A DNA stretch of 39,676 bases from Candidatus Nomurabacteria bacterium (lineage in GTDB: Bacteria > Patescibacteriota > Minisyncoccia > Phycocordibacterales > UBA9973). The stretch lies in contig JAHFNH010000006.1 in the NCBI GenBank assembly GCA_023267435.1, positions 1 through 39,676 on the forward strand, given 5' to 3'. Shown here piece after piece: positions 30,053 to 37,530 of this stretch (within the stretch, counting starts at the first letter, position 1; each line of letters starts with the position of its first letter). The position numbers were made by a program, and so were the translations under genes. The notes under the pieces are model-generated. The model was not told where the DNA came from and searched no databases. It was given only the letters and a program-made list of their open reading frames with translations.

Positions 30053-31200
30053 ACGTCTTTTAGTCGAAGTGTTATTAAAAATCCGCAAAACATAACAGCA
30101 CCTAAAATAAAAAATAAATATTCAAAAGATGGTATTAAAAAAAGAATCGGCACGGCTAGAAGGGGAGCTATGATATAAGAAAGAGGATAGGTATTTCTAA
30201 AAAAACTGATAGCATCTGCTCTTTCAGAGTTCACAACTTTAAAGAAATAACTTTCAGACATAACTTCTATTATGGCAGCTCCGACACGAGTGCCAAAAAG
30301 GATTATTGCCCAAAGTATTAAGTCTGCTCCTTTTATGAAAGGAATCATTAAGGCGAAAAATGCAGTTATTAGAAATCCGGACAAGAGCATTTTTTTCTCG
30401 CCGATTTTATCCGACAATTTACCGAGAGGGAATTCTAAAATAACGAAAGGTAATAACATGATAGTGAAAATTAAACCTATTTTATCCCAAGTGAAGCCTA
30501 TATGTTCGTGCAAAAAGATCGGGGTGTAAATAACCATCCAAGCGAAGAAAAACTTCAATATAAAATTTATAAAATATATTCTAGAAATATTTTTATCTTG
30601 GCGGAAAAATGACAGAGTTTTTAATACAGGAACTTTTTTATATACAGGATCCTTGAAATCTTTCAAGAACATAATAAATATTCCTGCTACTAACGCCATA
30701 AACACTGCGGCAAAAACATATATTCCTTTGTAAGAACTTTTATCTATGATGGTACCAGAAACCATTTGGGCGACAACCCAAGCTGAATTTGCGACGACTA
30801 AAAAAAGCCCGCGAAGCTTGCCAATATTTTTATCTTTAGAAAATTCTTCAACAAAAATATCTAAAGTTGCAATAATGAAATTACCTGAAGCGAAGTAGGC
30901 GATAAATGCCAAAATAACTGGAATTTTCTGGTTGAGAACACTAAGCGCAAGAAGTGATACTAGGCAGATTAAACTGAATATCAGAGTGGCATAGCGGTTG
31001 CCGGTACGTCGAAGAAGCCTGGGCATTTCCAGGAGGCCGATTATTGTCACAATAGAAGCTAGAACATAAACTAGTCCGACATAATTTTCACTGACATAAG
31101 ACTGCAAGAAGCTCGAATTGACGTATGAAGTCAAAGCCAAGTGGATGGAAAATAAGAACCCAGCTAGATATACTATTTTTCTGTCATTTTTAAGGGTCAT
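30046..31200 (-). CDS. Major facilitator superfamily transporter
   Basis: The 384-aa protein has about twelve hydrophobic segments. MFS traits are the loop-2/3 and loop-8/9 positions MPRLLRRTGNRYATL and FPLGKLSDKIGEKKMLL; the second is a good match to the GxxxDRxGxRR-type motif. Neither the substrate nor the export or import direction can be read. The gene is 12 bp downstream of rnj on the same strand and may be co-transcribed. It ends in a bidirectional terminator. Confidence 0.88.
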   Translation of the reverse strand: MTLKNDRKIVYLAGFLFSIHLALTSYVNSSFLQSYVSENYVGLVYVLASIVTIIGLLEMPRLLRRTGNRYATLIFSLICLVSLLALSVLNQKIPVILAFIAYFASGNFIIATLDIFVEEFSKDKNIGKLRGLFLVVANSAWVVAQMVSGTIIDKSSYKGIYVFAAVFMALVAGIFIMFLKDFKDPVYKKVPVLKTLSFFRQDKNISRIYFINFILKFFFAWMVIYTPIFLHEHIGFTWDKIGLIFTIMLLPFVILEFPLGKLSDKIGEKKMLLSGFLITAFFALMIPFIKGADLILWAIILFGTRVGAAIIEVMSESYFFKVVNSERADAISFFRNTYPLSYIIAPLLAVPILFLIPSFEYLFFILGAVMFCGFLITLRLKDVK

Positions 31201-31212
31201 TTTTGAGTAATT

Positions 31213-33153
31213 TTAGACACTTAAAACAACTGGAATAACGAGAGGGCGCTTGGCTGTTTTTTGGTAAAGGAATTTTGAGACAGTTTCTCCGACATTGTTC
31301 TTAATGTAGTCAAAATCAACCGGATTCATATTAGCCGTAGAATCTTCTACGCTTTTTTTAATAATTATTCTGACTTGGCGCAAGAGCTCTTGGTTTTCTT
31401 TAAGATAAACGAATCCGCGAGAGATCAAATCAGGAGATTTTTTTAGCTTGCCGGTATTTTGGTCAACTAGTGCAATGATAACAAACATACCATCTTGAGC
31501 TAGCATTTGGCGGTCACGAATAACGACATCTTGCACATTACCGATAGCGAATCCTTCCACCATCATAGGTGCTGATGGAGCTTTTTCTTTTAAGACTACT
31601 ATTTTTTTTCCTTCATTTTGAATTTCAATGATTGAGCCGTTGTCTGGAACAATAATATTTTCTCCCGACATTCCCAAAGACATTGCAAGTTCTTTGTGTA
31701 ATACAAGCATGTAATGGTTTCCGTGAATTGGAATAAAGAATTTAGGATGAGTTTTTCGGTGCAACCATTTTATGTCTTCTTGGTTTCCATGACCTGTCGC
31801 ATGAATATATTCTTCACTTGTACGATAGCTGATTATTTTTACTCCTTGGCGGGAAAGATTATCTTTTAATCCTTGCACAGCCATTTCATTGCCGGGAACA
31901 ATAGATGCTGAAAGAATAATAGTATCTCCTTTTTGGAGACTAAATTTTGTATGTGTCTTGTTTGCGGCACGATTGAGTGCGGCGAATTCTTCTCCTTGAG
32001 CTCCAGTCATCAGTACTAAGATTTTATTGGGAGGATAATTATTGGCTTCTTCAACAGGAATAATCGTGCCTTTTTTTGGTTTAAAAATTCCAGCTTGTTC
32101 GCAGACTTCTAAGTTTGTTTTCATAGAGCGTCCTTCAAGAATAACTTTTTTCCCCAATGATTCAGCAATTTCAACAATTCTTACCAAGCGAGTGATGTGC
32201 GAAGCGAAAGCTGCGATGATGATTCTACCGCTTATTTTTTTTATTAAATTTTCCATTCCTTCATGCACTTTCACTTCTGCTAAAGCAAATCCTTCGTTTT
32301 CCACATTGGTAGAGTCAGTCATAAGGAGCAGAACATTTTCTTTATCAAAAAATGCATATTCTTTTTCTTCTTCTGCGCTTACTACGCCATCAATTTGGTC
32401 AAGTTTATAGTCACCCGGATTTATAATATCTCCGTACGGAGTTTCTATGACGACTCCGATAGAGTCGGGCACTGTATGAGTCACACCGAAAAATCTTATG
32501 CGAATTTTACCTGCATAAACTACGCTATCTTTTTCAATAATATTAACATTGAGAGGAGGTAGGTGAGTGAATTCAGCTTGACGCTTTTGCATCAATAGGA
32601 TTGTTAGGTTTCTGGAATAAACTGGTGGATTGCCTATACGTGACATCACAATAGGAACACCCCCGATATGGTCTAAGTGTCCATGAGTTATTATGACTGC
32701 GCGAATTTTTTCTTTTCTTTCTTCAAGATAAGTGGTATTTGGAATAATATAATCTATACCCGGAGTGTCTTCAGTCTTGAATTGCATACCAGCATCGATA
32801 ATGATGATATCATCTCCGATTTCAATGGCGGTCATATTTTTTCCAACTTCTTCAACTCCACCTAAAGGTATAATACGAATATTACCATTTTCAAGTTTAG
32901 GAATTTTTTCACCAGAGCTTCTTGAAGCTATTGATTTTCCATGACTAAGAACCGGAGTTGGTGTGTGTCGTTTTTTACCAAATTTAGAAAATTGAAAGGT
33001 AGAATTTTTAGGCTGGAATTTTTTATGCGGATTGTTCTGCGCAGGATGGTGCGGTGTTTTGTGTTCTATTTTATGTTCGACTTTGTGTTGTTCTTGTTTT
33101 TTATCTTCAATACTGACTGAGCTGAAAGATAGTCTTGTTTTTTTTCTTATCAT
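31213..33153 (-). CDS. rnj: Ribonuclease J
   Basis: RNase J is a metallo-beta-lactamase-fold 5'-exo/endoribonuclease for mRNA decay and rRNA maturation. The 646-aa protein starts with about 88 residues that are basic, His- and Lys-rich and low complexity (HKVEHKIEHKTPHHPAQNNPHKK), probably an RNA-binding tail. The core follows: RIIPLGGVEEVGKNM, the zinc motif HGHLDHIGG (157-165), PGDYKLD, and the beta-CASP part with SIVPGNEMAVQGLKDNL and HATGHGNQEDIKWL. The C-terminal domain is present. The start is the only ATG upstream of the tail. It lies between the oligopeptide-binding gene and the MFS gene. Confidence 0.96.
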   Translation of the reverse strand: MIRKKTRLSFSSVSIEDKKQEQHKVEHKIEHKTPHHPAQNNPHKKFQPKNSTFQFSKFGKKRHTPTPVLSHGKSIASRSSGEKIPKLENGNIRIIPLGGVEEVGKNMTAIEIGDDIIIIDAGMQFKTEDTPGIDYIIPNTTYLEERKEKIRAVIITHGHLDHIGGVPIVMSRIGNPPVYSRNLTILLMQKRQAEFTHLPPLNVNIIEKDSVVYAGKIRIRFFGVTHTVPDSIGVVIETPYGDIINPGDYKLDQIDGVVSAEEEKEYAFFDKENVLLLMTDSTNVENEGFALAEVKVHEGMENLIKKISGRIIIAAFASHITRLVRIVEIAESLGKKVILEGRSMKTNLEVCEQAGIFKPKKGTIIPVEEANNYPPNKILVLMTGAQGEEFAALNRAANKTHTKFSLQKGDTIILSASIVPGNEMAVQGLKDNLSRQGVKIISYRTSEEYIHATGHGNQEDIKWLHRKTHPKFFIPIHGNHYMLVLHKELAMSLGMSGENIIVPDNGSIIEIQNEGKKIVVLKEKAPSAPMMVEGFAIGNVQDVVIRDRQMLAQDGMFVIIALVDQNTGKLKKSPDLISRGFVYLKENQELLRQVRIIIKKSVEDSTANMNPVDFDYIKNNVGETVSKFLYQKTAKRPLVIPVVLSV

Positions 33154-33214
33154 TTTTTATTTTTACTTACTTTTAATTAGCTTATAATATTTTTAGATTA
33201 GCCGATGAGGCTGA

Positions 33215-34978
33215 TTATTTTGAAAATATTTTCCAAACGTTGTCTTTTTCTGTATACCACAAATATGAATTCAAGAAACGATCAGAAGGGGAGATGATGT
33301 GATCTATCGAAATACCTTCTAGATTGTTTGAAACGACGTATATAAAATCTGGACTGTAGATAAATACTGCCGGCATATCTTTTTTTATTTCATCTTCAAA
33401 AGCCGCATATTTTTTAACGCGATTTTTTTCATCAAGCGTTATTAGTGCATCTTCTAAAAGTTTGTCTACTTTAGTGTTGGTATACATTGCCACATTAAGT
33501 CCTGGATCTTTTCTTTGAGAAGAATGCCAGAAAGCAAAAAGATCTGATTCGTGGTTTATAATCTGCCCGAAAAGAAGCGAATCATATTTGCGCGGACGGA
33601 TGACTGTCTGATTTAGATTTCCTATTTCAAAAGTTTTTACGTCAACTTTTATACCGATACTTTCCAAATCTGTTTTTATTAGATCAGCAGTTTTAACAAG
33701 CTCCGGCGCATTACCAGTGGAGATTGAAAATTCTAAACTAGCTTTTGCTTTTGTGGTCTTACCTTTTTTCTTGGCAGTGGTTGTCTTTTCTAAGAATCCG
33801 TCTGCGCCTTTTGTCCAGCCGTCTTTTGCTAATATGCTTTGTGCTTTTTGTAGATTATCTTCGTGTGAAGTTTTATCTTCTACACTTAGTTTTTGATAGG
33901 CAATCATGTTTGGTGGAATAGGGTCGTTTATGACTACTCCATAACCCTTCAAAACTTCTGTGACGATCTTGTCTTTATCTATTGCTTGATTGATAGCTTC
34001 GATGACGTGTTTATCAGTGAATATTTGCGCTTGGTTCTGGTTGAAGAACAATCCAAATACGCGTGGCAAGACAGAGGATTCTATGCGATATCCTTTTTCT
34101 TTCAACATCTCTGCGTTTTCCGGAGTTATGGAACTCACTTGATTTACTTCTCCATTTTGCAGTGCTGATATAAGATCGTTTTCATTTGGATAAAATCTTA
34201 ATGTTATATTTTTAATATAAGGTTTGCCCAATATGAATTTTTTAAATAATGAAAGATTGTAATAATCGATTATTCCAGATGATTGCTTGCTGACATCAGA
34301 TACTTGGTAAGGCCCCGATCCGATTGGATTTATATTTGCGTCGTTCAATTCGACAGGGGAATCTTTCCACACATGTTCAGGCATGATACCGAGAGTCATA
34401 TTTTCCAAAAATGATGCATACTGCCTCTTTAAAGTGAACTTAATTGTTTTTGCATCTACTATTTCTACAGAGACGCCATCCCAATTTCCTTTAATCGGAC
34501 TTTTAATAAGAGGATCTTTAGCTTCGTTGATAGTGAATAAAATATCTTCAGCTGTGACGGGCTTTCCATCGTGGAAATATATTTTATTTTTCAAAGTGAA
34601 AGTGTAAGTGAGCCCGTCTTTTGAAACATCATAGCTTTCCGCTAAATCTGGAATGAGCGTGCCGTCAGGGTTTTTTCTCATAAGGCCGGAATAAATGAGC
34701 GATACTAGATCACGGTCAGCGTCGGATAATGCCAATAGTGGATTTACGAAACGGGGAGTACCCACGATACCTTCGGAGATAGCTCCGCCTTGCATTGGCA
34801 CTTCTGTCATGAATGATTTATTTATTTTTTCTAATATTACTACTGTGCTGACAAAAAGAACAATTGTCAGACCAAGAAAAATAAACCATTCTTTTTTTGA
34901 AAAGTAGGAAAAGGTAGACCTTATTTCGTGTTTTTTAGGCAATTTAAAATTGCGTATGCGGCTATAGAAATTTTCCAT
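33215..34978 (-). CDS. Family 5 extracellular solute-binding protein (peptide ABC transporter type)
   Basis: The 587-aa protein is anchored by one N-terminal membrane helix (about 31-51, FIFLGLTIVLFVSTVVILEKI) and is not a lipoprotein. The SBP_bac_5 domain follows, with SEGIVGTPRFVNPLLALSDADRDLVSLIYSGLMR and LAESYDVSKDGLTYTFTLKNKIYFHDGKPVTAEDILFT, the family signature. Such proteins bind oligopeptides for Opp/Dpp importers, but no permease or ATPase genes are next to it. A Lys/Thr-rich low-complexity loop (TTAKKKGKTTKAK) interrupts the domain near residue 400. The secG gene is 38 bp upstream on the same strand. Confidence 0.93.
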   Translation of the reverse strand: MENFYSRIRNFKLPKKHEIRSTFSYFSKKEWFIFLGLTIVLFVSTVVILEKINKSFMTEVPMQGGAISEGIVGTPRFVNPLLALSDADRDLVSLIYSGLMRKNPDGTLIPDLAESYDVSKDGLTYTFTLKNKIYFHDGKPVTAEDILFTINEAKDPLIKSPIKGNWDGVSVEIVDAKTIKFTLKRQYASFLENMTLGIMPEHVWKDSPVELNDANINPIGSGPYQVSDVSKQSSGIIDYYNLSLFKKFILGKPYIKNITLRFYPNENDLISALQNGEVNQVSSITPENAEMLKEKGYRIESSVLPRVFGLFFNQNQAQIFTDKHVIEAINQAIDKDKIVTEVLKGYGVVINDPIPPNMIAYQKLSVEDKTSHEDNLQKAQSILAKDGWTKGADGFLEKTTTAKKKGKTTKAKASLEFSISTGNAPELVKTADLIKTDLESIGIKVDVKTFEIGNLNQTVIRPRKYDSLLFGQIINHESDLFAFWHSSQRKDPGLNVAMYTNTKVDKLLEDALITLDEKNRVKKYAAFEDEIKKDMPAVFIYSPDFIYVVSNNLEGISIDHIISPSDRFLNSYLWYTEKDNVWKIFSK

Positions 34979-35016
34979 ATGTTATGTATGAATGAAAACG
35001 ATGCCCGTTGGCAGTT

Positions 35017-35262
35017 TTAGTAGTTGTTAGCTTTTATTATTATAGCTAGGAATGCAGACAACGCAAATAATATTCCAGAAACTATTGAAAGAATAAAAAG
35101 GAATTTTTCAAAACCTCGGCGAGTATGGTGGAAAGATCCGCCATCGCCCCCGCCCAAAGCGCCACCTACGCCTGCGCTGGATTGCTGGAATAAGATAGCT
35201 AATATGAGAACTATTGAAAGTATTACCTGCGCGTACGGCAGTATTTTGGCTACTAAATGCAT
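35017..35262 (-). CDS. secG: Preprotein translocase subunit SecG
   Basis: SecG is the small auxiliary subunit of the SecYEG channel. The 81-aa protein has two membrane helices (about 8-25 and 52-77) with the conserved loop QQSSAGVGGALGGGDGGSFHHTRRGFEKFLF between them. Length and order match the family. It leads the minus-strand run secG, solute-binding protein, rnj, MFS, and its promoter region faces that of the 35587 gene. Confidence 0.94.
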   Translation of the reverse strand: MHLVAKILPYAQVILSIVLILAILFQQSSAGVGGALGGGDGGSFHHTRRGFEKFLFILSIVSGILFALSAFLAIIIKANNY

Positions 35263-35586
35263 GAGGCTATTATTGCATATATGAGGTTTAAATGCAAATA
35301 TCCTGCATTTTTAAGGGTAGAATTCCTAGGATAGGAGCTTGACAAATGGGTAGTGGTTGTGCTATACTTTCCCCAGTATTTGTACCTTGAAAATCTTCAT
35401 TTCTTAAGTCGGAAACAGCACTTTGGGCATCTCTATTTTATAGAGACGTCTAAAAAGCTGTTTCCGACCCTGATTAATTTTTGATTTTTCATGGGTTTGG
35501 TCTAGCGGACCGGTTCAATTGAACCGGTTCAATAAAAAATTGTAGATAACTAAATAAAATAATAATTTTTTAAAAACCAAAACAAA
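35263..35586 (+). promoter_or_regulatory. 324-bp divergent regulatory region with a structured leader
   Basis: This region has no ORF of note. It holds a strong rightward promoter (TTGACA 35339-35344, 18 bp, TATACT 35363-35368) and then a leader of about 210 nt. The leader has a perfect 12-bp stem, GTCGGAAACAGC (35408-35419) with GCTGTTTCCGAC (35457-35468), enclosing a 6-bp inner hairpin TCTCTA/TAGAGA. Further on is a perfect 20-bp palindrome, ACCGGTTCAATTGAACCGGT (35509-35528). An A-rich stretch precedes the ATG at 35587. The leader may be a cis-regulatory RNA; I cannot match it to a known class. No clear secG promoter was identified. Confidence 0.7.
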
Positions 35587-37407
35587 ATGAAAAAACAACT
35601 ATTAATTGTGTTGATATCCTTAATGGGATTTAACACGTTCGCTTTGACAGTAACTGTGTCAGCAAACTTTTCGAGTACAACCAGTACTCAAGCAATTAGC
35701 TCTATTGGCTGGACGATACATGGCGGTGTTACTTTATGGAACTCTGCCAATTATTTTGAGCTTTATTACCAGGTGGTAGACTCTACTACTGGAGTTACTT
35801 CACCAGTTCAAATGTTAACTTATGGGGGTACTGCGGGAGATTCAGTTAATACTACCGGAGTTTCTTTTACTTTGACAGGATTAACTGCGGGAGATTATTA
35901 CAAAATAATTCCGCGTCTTGATTTATGGCAGAATAATGTGCTTGTAACAATGGCAGTTGGTGTACCAATGGTTTTTCAAACCCAGTGTGCTCCGCCTACA
36001 TTAAGTGCAAGTCAAACATCAGTGTGCAGTGGAAGTTCTGTAAACTTAATTGCAAGCGGATCAAACACATACACATTGGATAACACAGGTCAGACAGGTT
36101 CATCATTTATTGTTAATCCTGCTGCTACTACTACTTATACAGTAACAGCAGTGACAGCCAGTGGTTGTTCAAGTACAAATAGTATTACAATAACAGTGAA
36201 TTCAGTGCCGACCATTACCGTTTGTCCTGATCCTACCATTTGCCATGGAACTTCAACAGTTTTGAGTGCCAGCGGTGCAACGACCTATTCATGGTTACCA
36301 GCTACTGGATTAAGCAATGCAACAAGTGCATCACCGACTTCATCAGCAACAAGTACGACTGTTTATACCGTAACTGGTACCACAGGAGGCTGTAGCAATA
36401 CGGCTACCGTAACAGTTAATGTAACTGGCATTTCATTGAATACAGGTTCTAATGTAACTATTTGCCAGGGAGGTTCGACAACTTTAAGCTCTTCAAATGC
36501 AACTGTTTATTCTTGGTCACCGACCAATGGTTTGAGCGATCCGACTATTGCAAACCCGGTTGCCAATCCCAATGTTACAACTGTTTATACAGTAACTGGG
36601 ATAAATGGAAGTTGTACAGCAAAAGATAGCGTTAAGGTGAATGTGAATGTAAACAATACGAATGCAACTCTGACTGTTCCATCATCGAATCCTTGCAAGA
36701 TAGCCATGAATCACACTGTGACTCTTTCCGGCTCTCCGGCTCTTGGAGTATTTAGCGTCAACGGGAACCCTTTATCGGGAACTTCGCTTGATTTGTCTAC
36801 AATACCAGCAGGGAATACAGTTGTAGATTATACTGTGACCAACACTTATGGTTGTACAAAAACAGTATCGGCTAGTTTCGTCAACGATTCTGCGCCGATT
36901 GTGTATAGTTCAACAGCACCTGTTGGTACTACCAGTAAATCGTTCGATGCTAAAGGAGCATTCATTGATGATCTTAAAGTTATGGTTGTTGGTAGCAGTA
37001 CCATTTACAGTGCTTCTTTGCAAAACATGACATCTGCATCGTTTAATAATCTTCCGGCAACGTTAGTTCCGGGATCGAAAATTAAATTTTTGTATGGTGG
37101 TGTTGGAACTTCATGTTTTACAGATCAGGAAGCTGTGAGCGTACAGGAAGTAGTTAAGAATGAAGATGTTTACATTTATCCGAATCCTTTTGTTAGCGTA
37201 TTGCATATCGGAGTTCCTTTCGGGGAATATAAGATTACAATTACTAACATGCTTGGACAAGTAGTTCAAGATCTATCAGCACAGGGAGATAATTTCGAAG
37301 TAGAGAAGGGAGATTTATCCCCCGGTAAATACTTTGTAACTATCGTTTCTGCTAAGAATAAGGACGGAAAAAGCTCAACGGTTGTAAAACCGATTGTTGT
37401 TCAGTAA
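35587..37407 (+). CDS. Secreted Ig-like repeat protein with a Type IX (Por) C-terminal sorting domain
   Basis: The 606-aa protein has a signal peptide (MKKQLLIVLISLMGFNTFA). After an N-terminal domain (about 20-135) come three or so Ig-like repeats of the Bacteroidetes style, each opening with a Cys-x-Gly and reading like TICHGTSTVLSASGATTYSW and TTVYTVTGTTGGCSNTATV. The last 75 residues are a T9SS type A sorting domain: VYIYPNPFVSVLHIGVPF, then ITNMLGQVVQDLSAQG and LSPGKYFVTIVSA. T9SS is a Bacteroidota export system and no T9SS genes are seen here. Base composition looks more GC-rich than most neighbours. Likely horizontal origin. Confidence 0.9.
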   Translation: MKKQLLIVLISLMGFNTFALTVTVSANFSSTTSTQAISSIGWTIHGGVTLWNSANYFELYYQVVDSTTGVTSPVQMLTYGGTAGDSVNTTGVSFTLTGLTAGDYYKIIPRLDLWQNNVLVTMAVGVPMVFQTQCAPPTLSASQTSVCSGSSVNLIASGSNTYTLDNTGQTGSSFIVNPAATTTYTVTAVTASGCSSTNSITITVNSVPTITVCPDPTICHGTSTVLSASGATTYSWLPATGLSNATSASPTSSATSTTVYTVTGTTGGCSNTATVTVNVTGISLNTGSNVTICQGGSTTLSSSNATVYSWSPTNGLSDPTIANPVANPNVTTVYTVTGINGSCTAKDSVKVNVNVNNTNATLTVPSSNPCKIAMNHTVTLSGSPALGVFSVNGNPLSGTSLDLSTIPAGNTVVDYTVTNTYGCTKTVSASFVNDSAPIVYSSTAPVGTTSKSFDAKGAFIDDLKVMVVGSSTIYSASLQNMTSASFNNLPATLVPGSKIKFLYGGVGTSCFTDQEAVSVQEVVKNEDVYIYPNPFVSVLHIGVPFGEYKITITNMLGQVVQDLSAQGDNFEVEKGDLSPGKYFVTIVSAKNKDGKSSTVVKPIVVQ

Positions 37408-37421
37408 AGAATAAAGAATGC

Positions 37422-37458
37422 ATAAGCCTTGAATGAAAATTCAAGGCTTATTTTTTTT
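37422..37458 (+). terminator. Rho-independent terminator after the T9SS-tailed gene
   Basis: ATAAGCCTTGAA...TTCAAGGCTTAT with a T8 tract. Confidence 0.92.
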
Positions 37459-37484
37459 GTATTTTTTATAATGTATTTACACAA

Positions 37485-37520
37485 ATTAAAAACCCTCCAA
37501 ATGAATGGAGGGTTTTTAAT
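37485..37520. terminator. Bidirectional terminator
   Basis: ATTAAAAACCCTCCA...TGGAGGGTTTTTAAT, 15-bp arms and a 6-nt loop. It closes the leftward surface-protein gene 10 bp after its stop. Confidence 0.92.
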
Positions 37521-37530
37521 TATTTAATCT

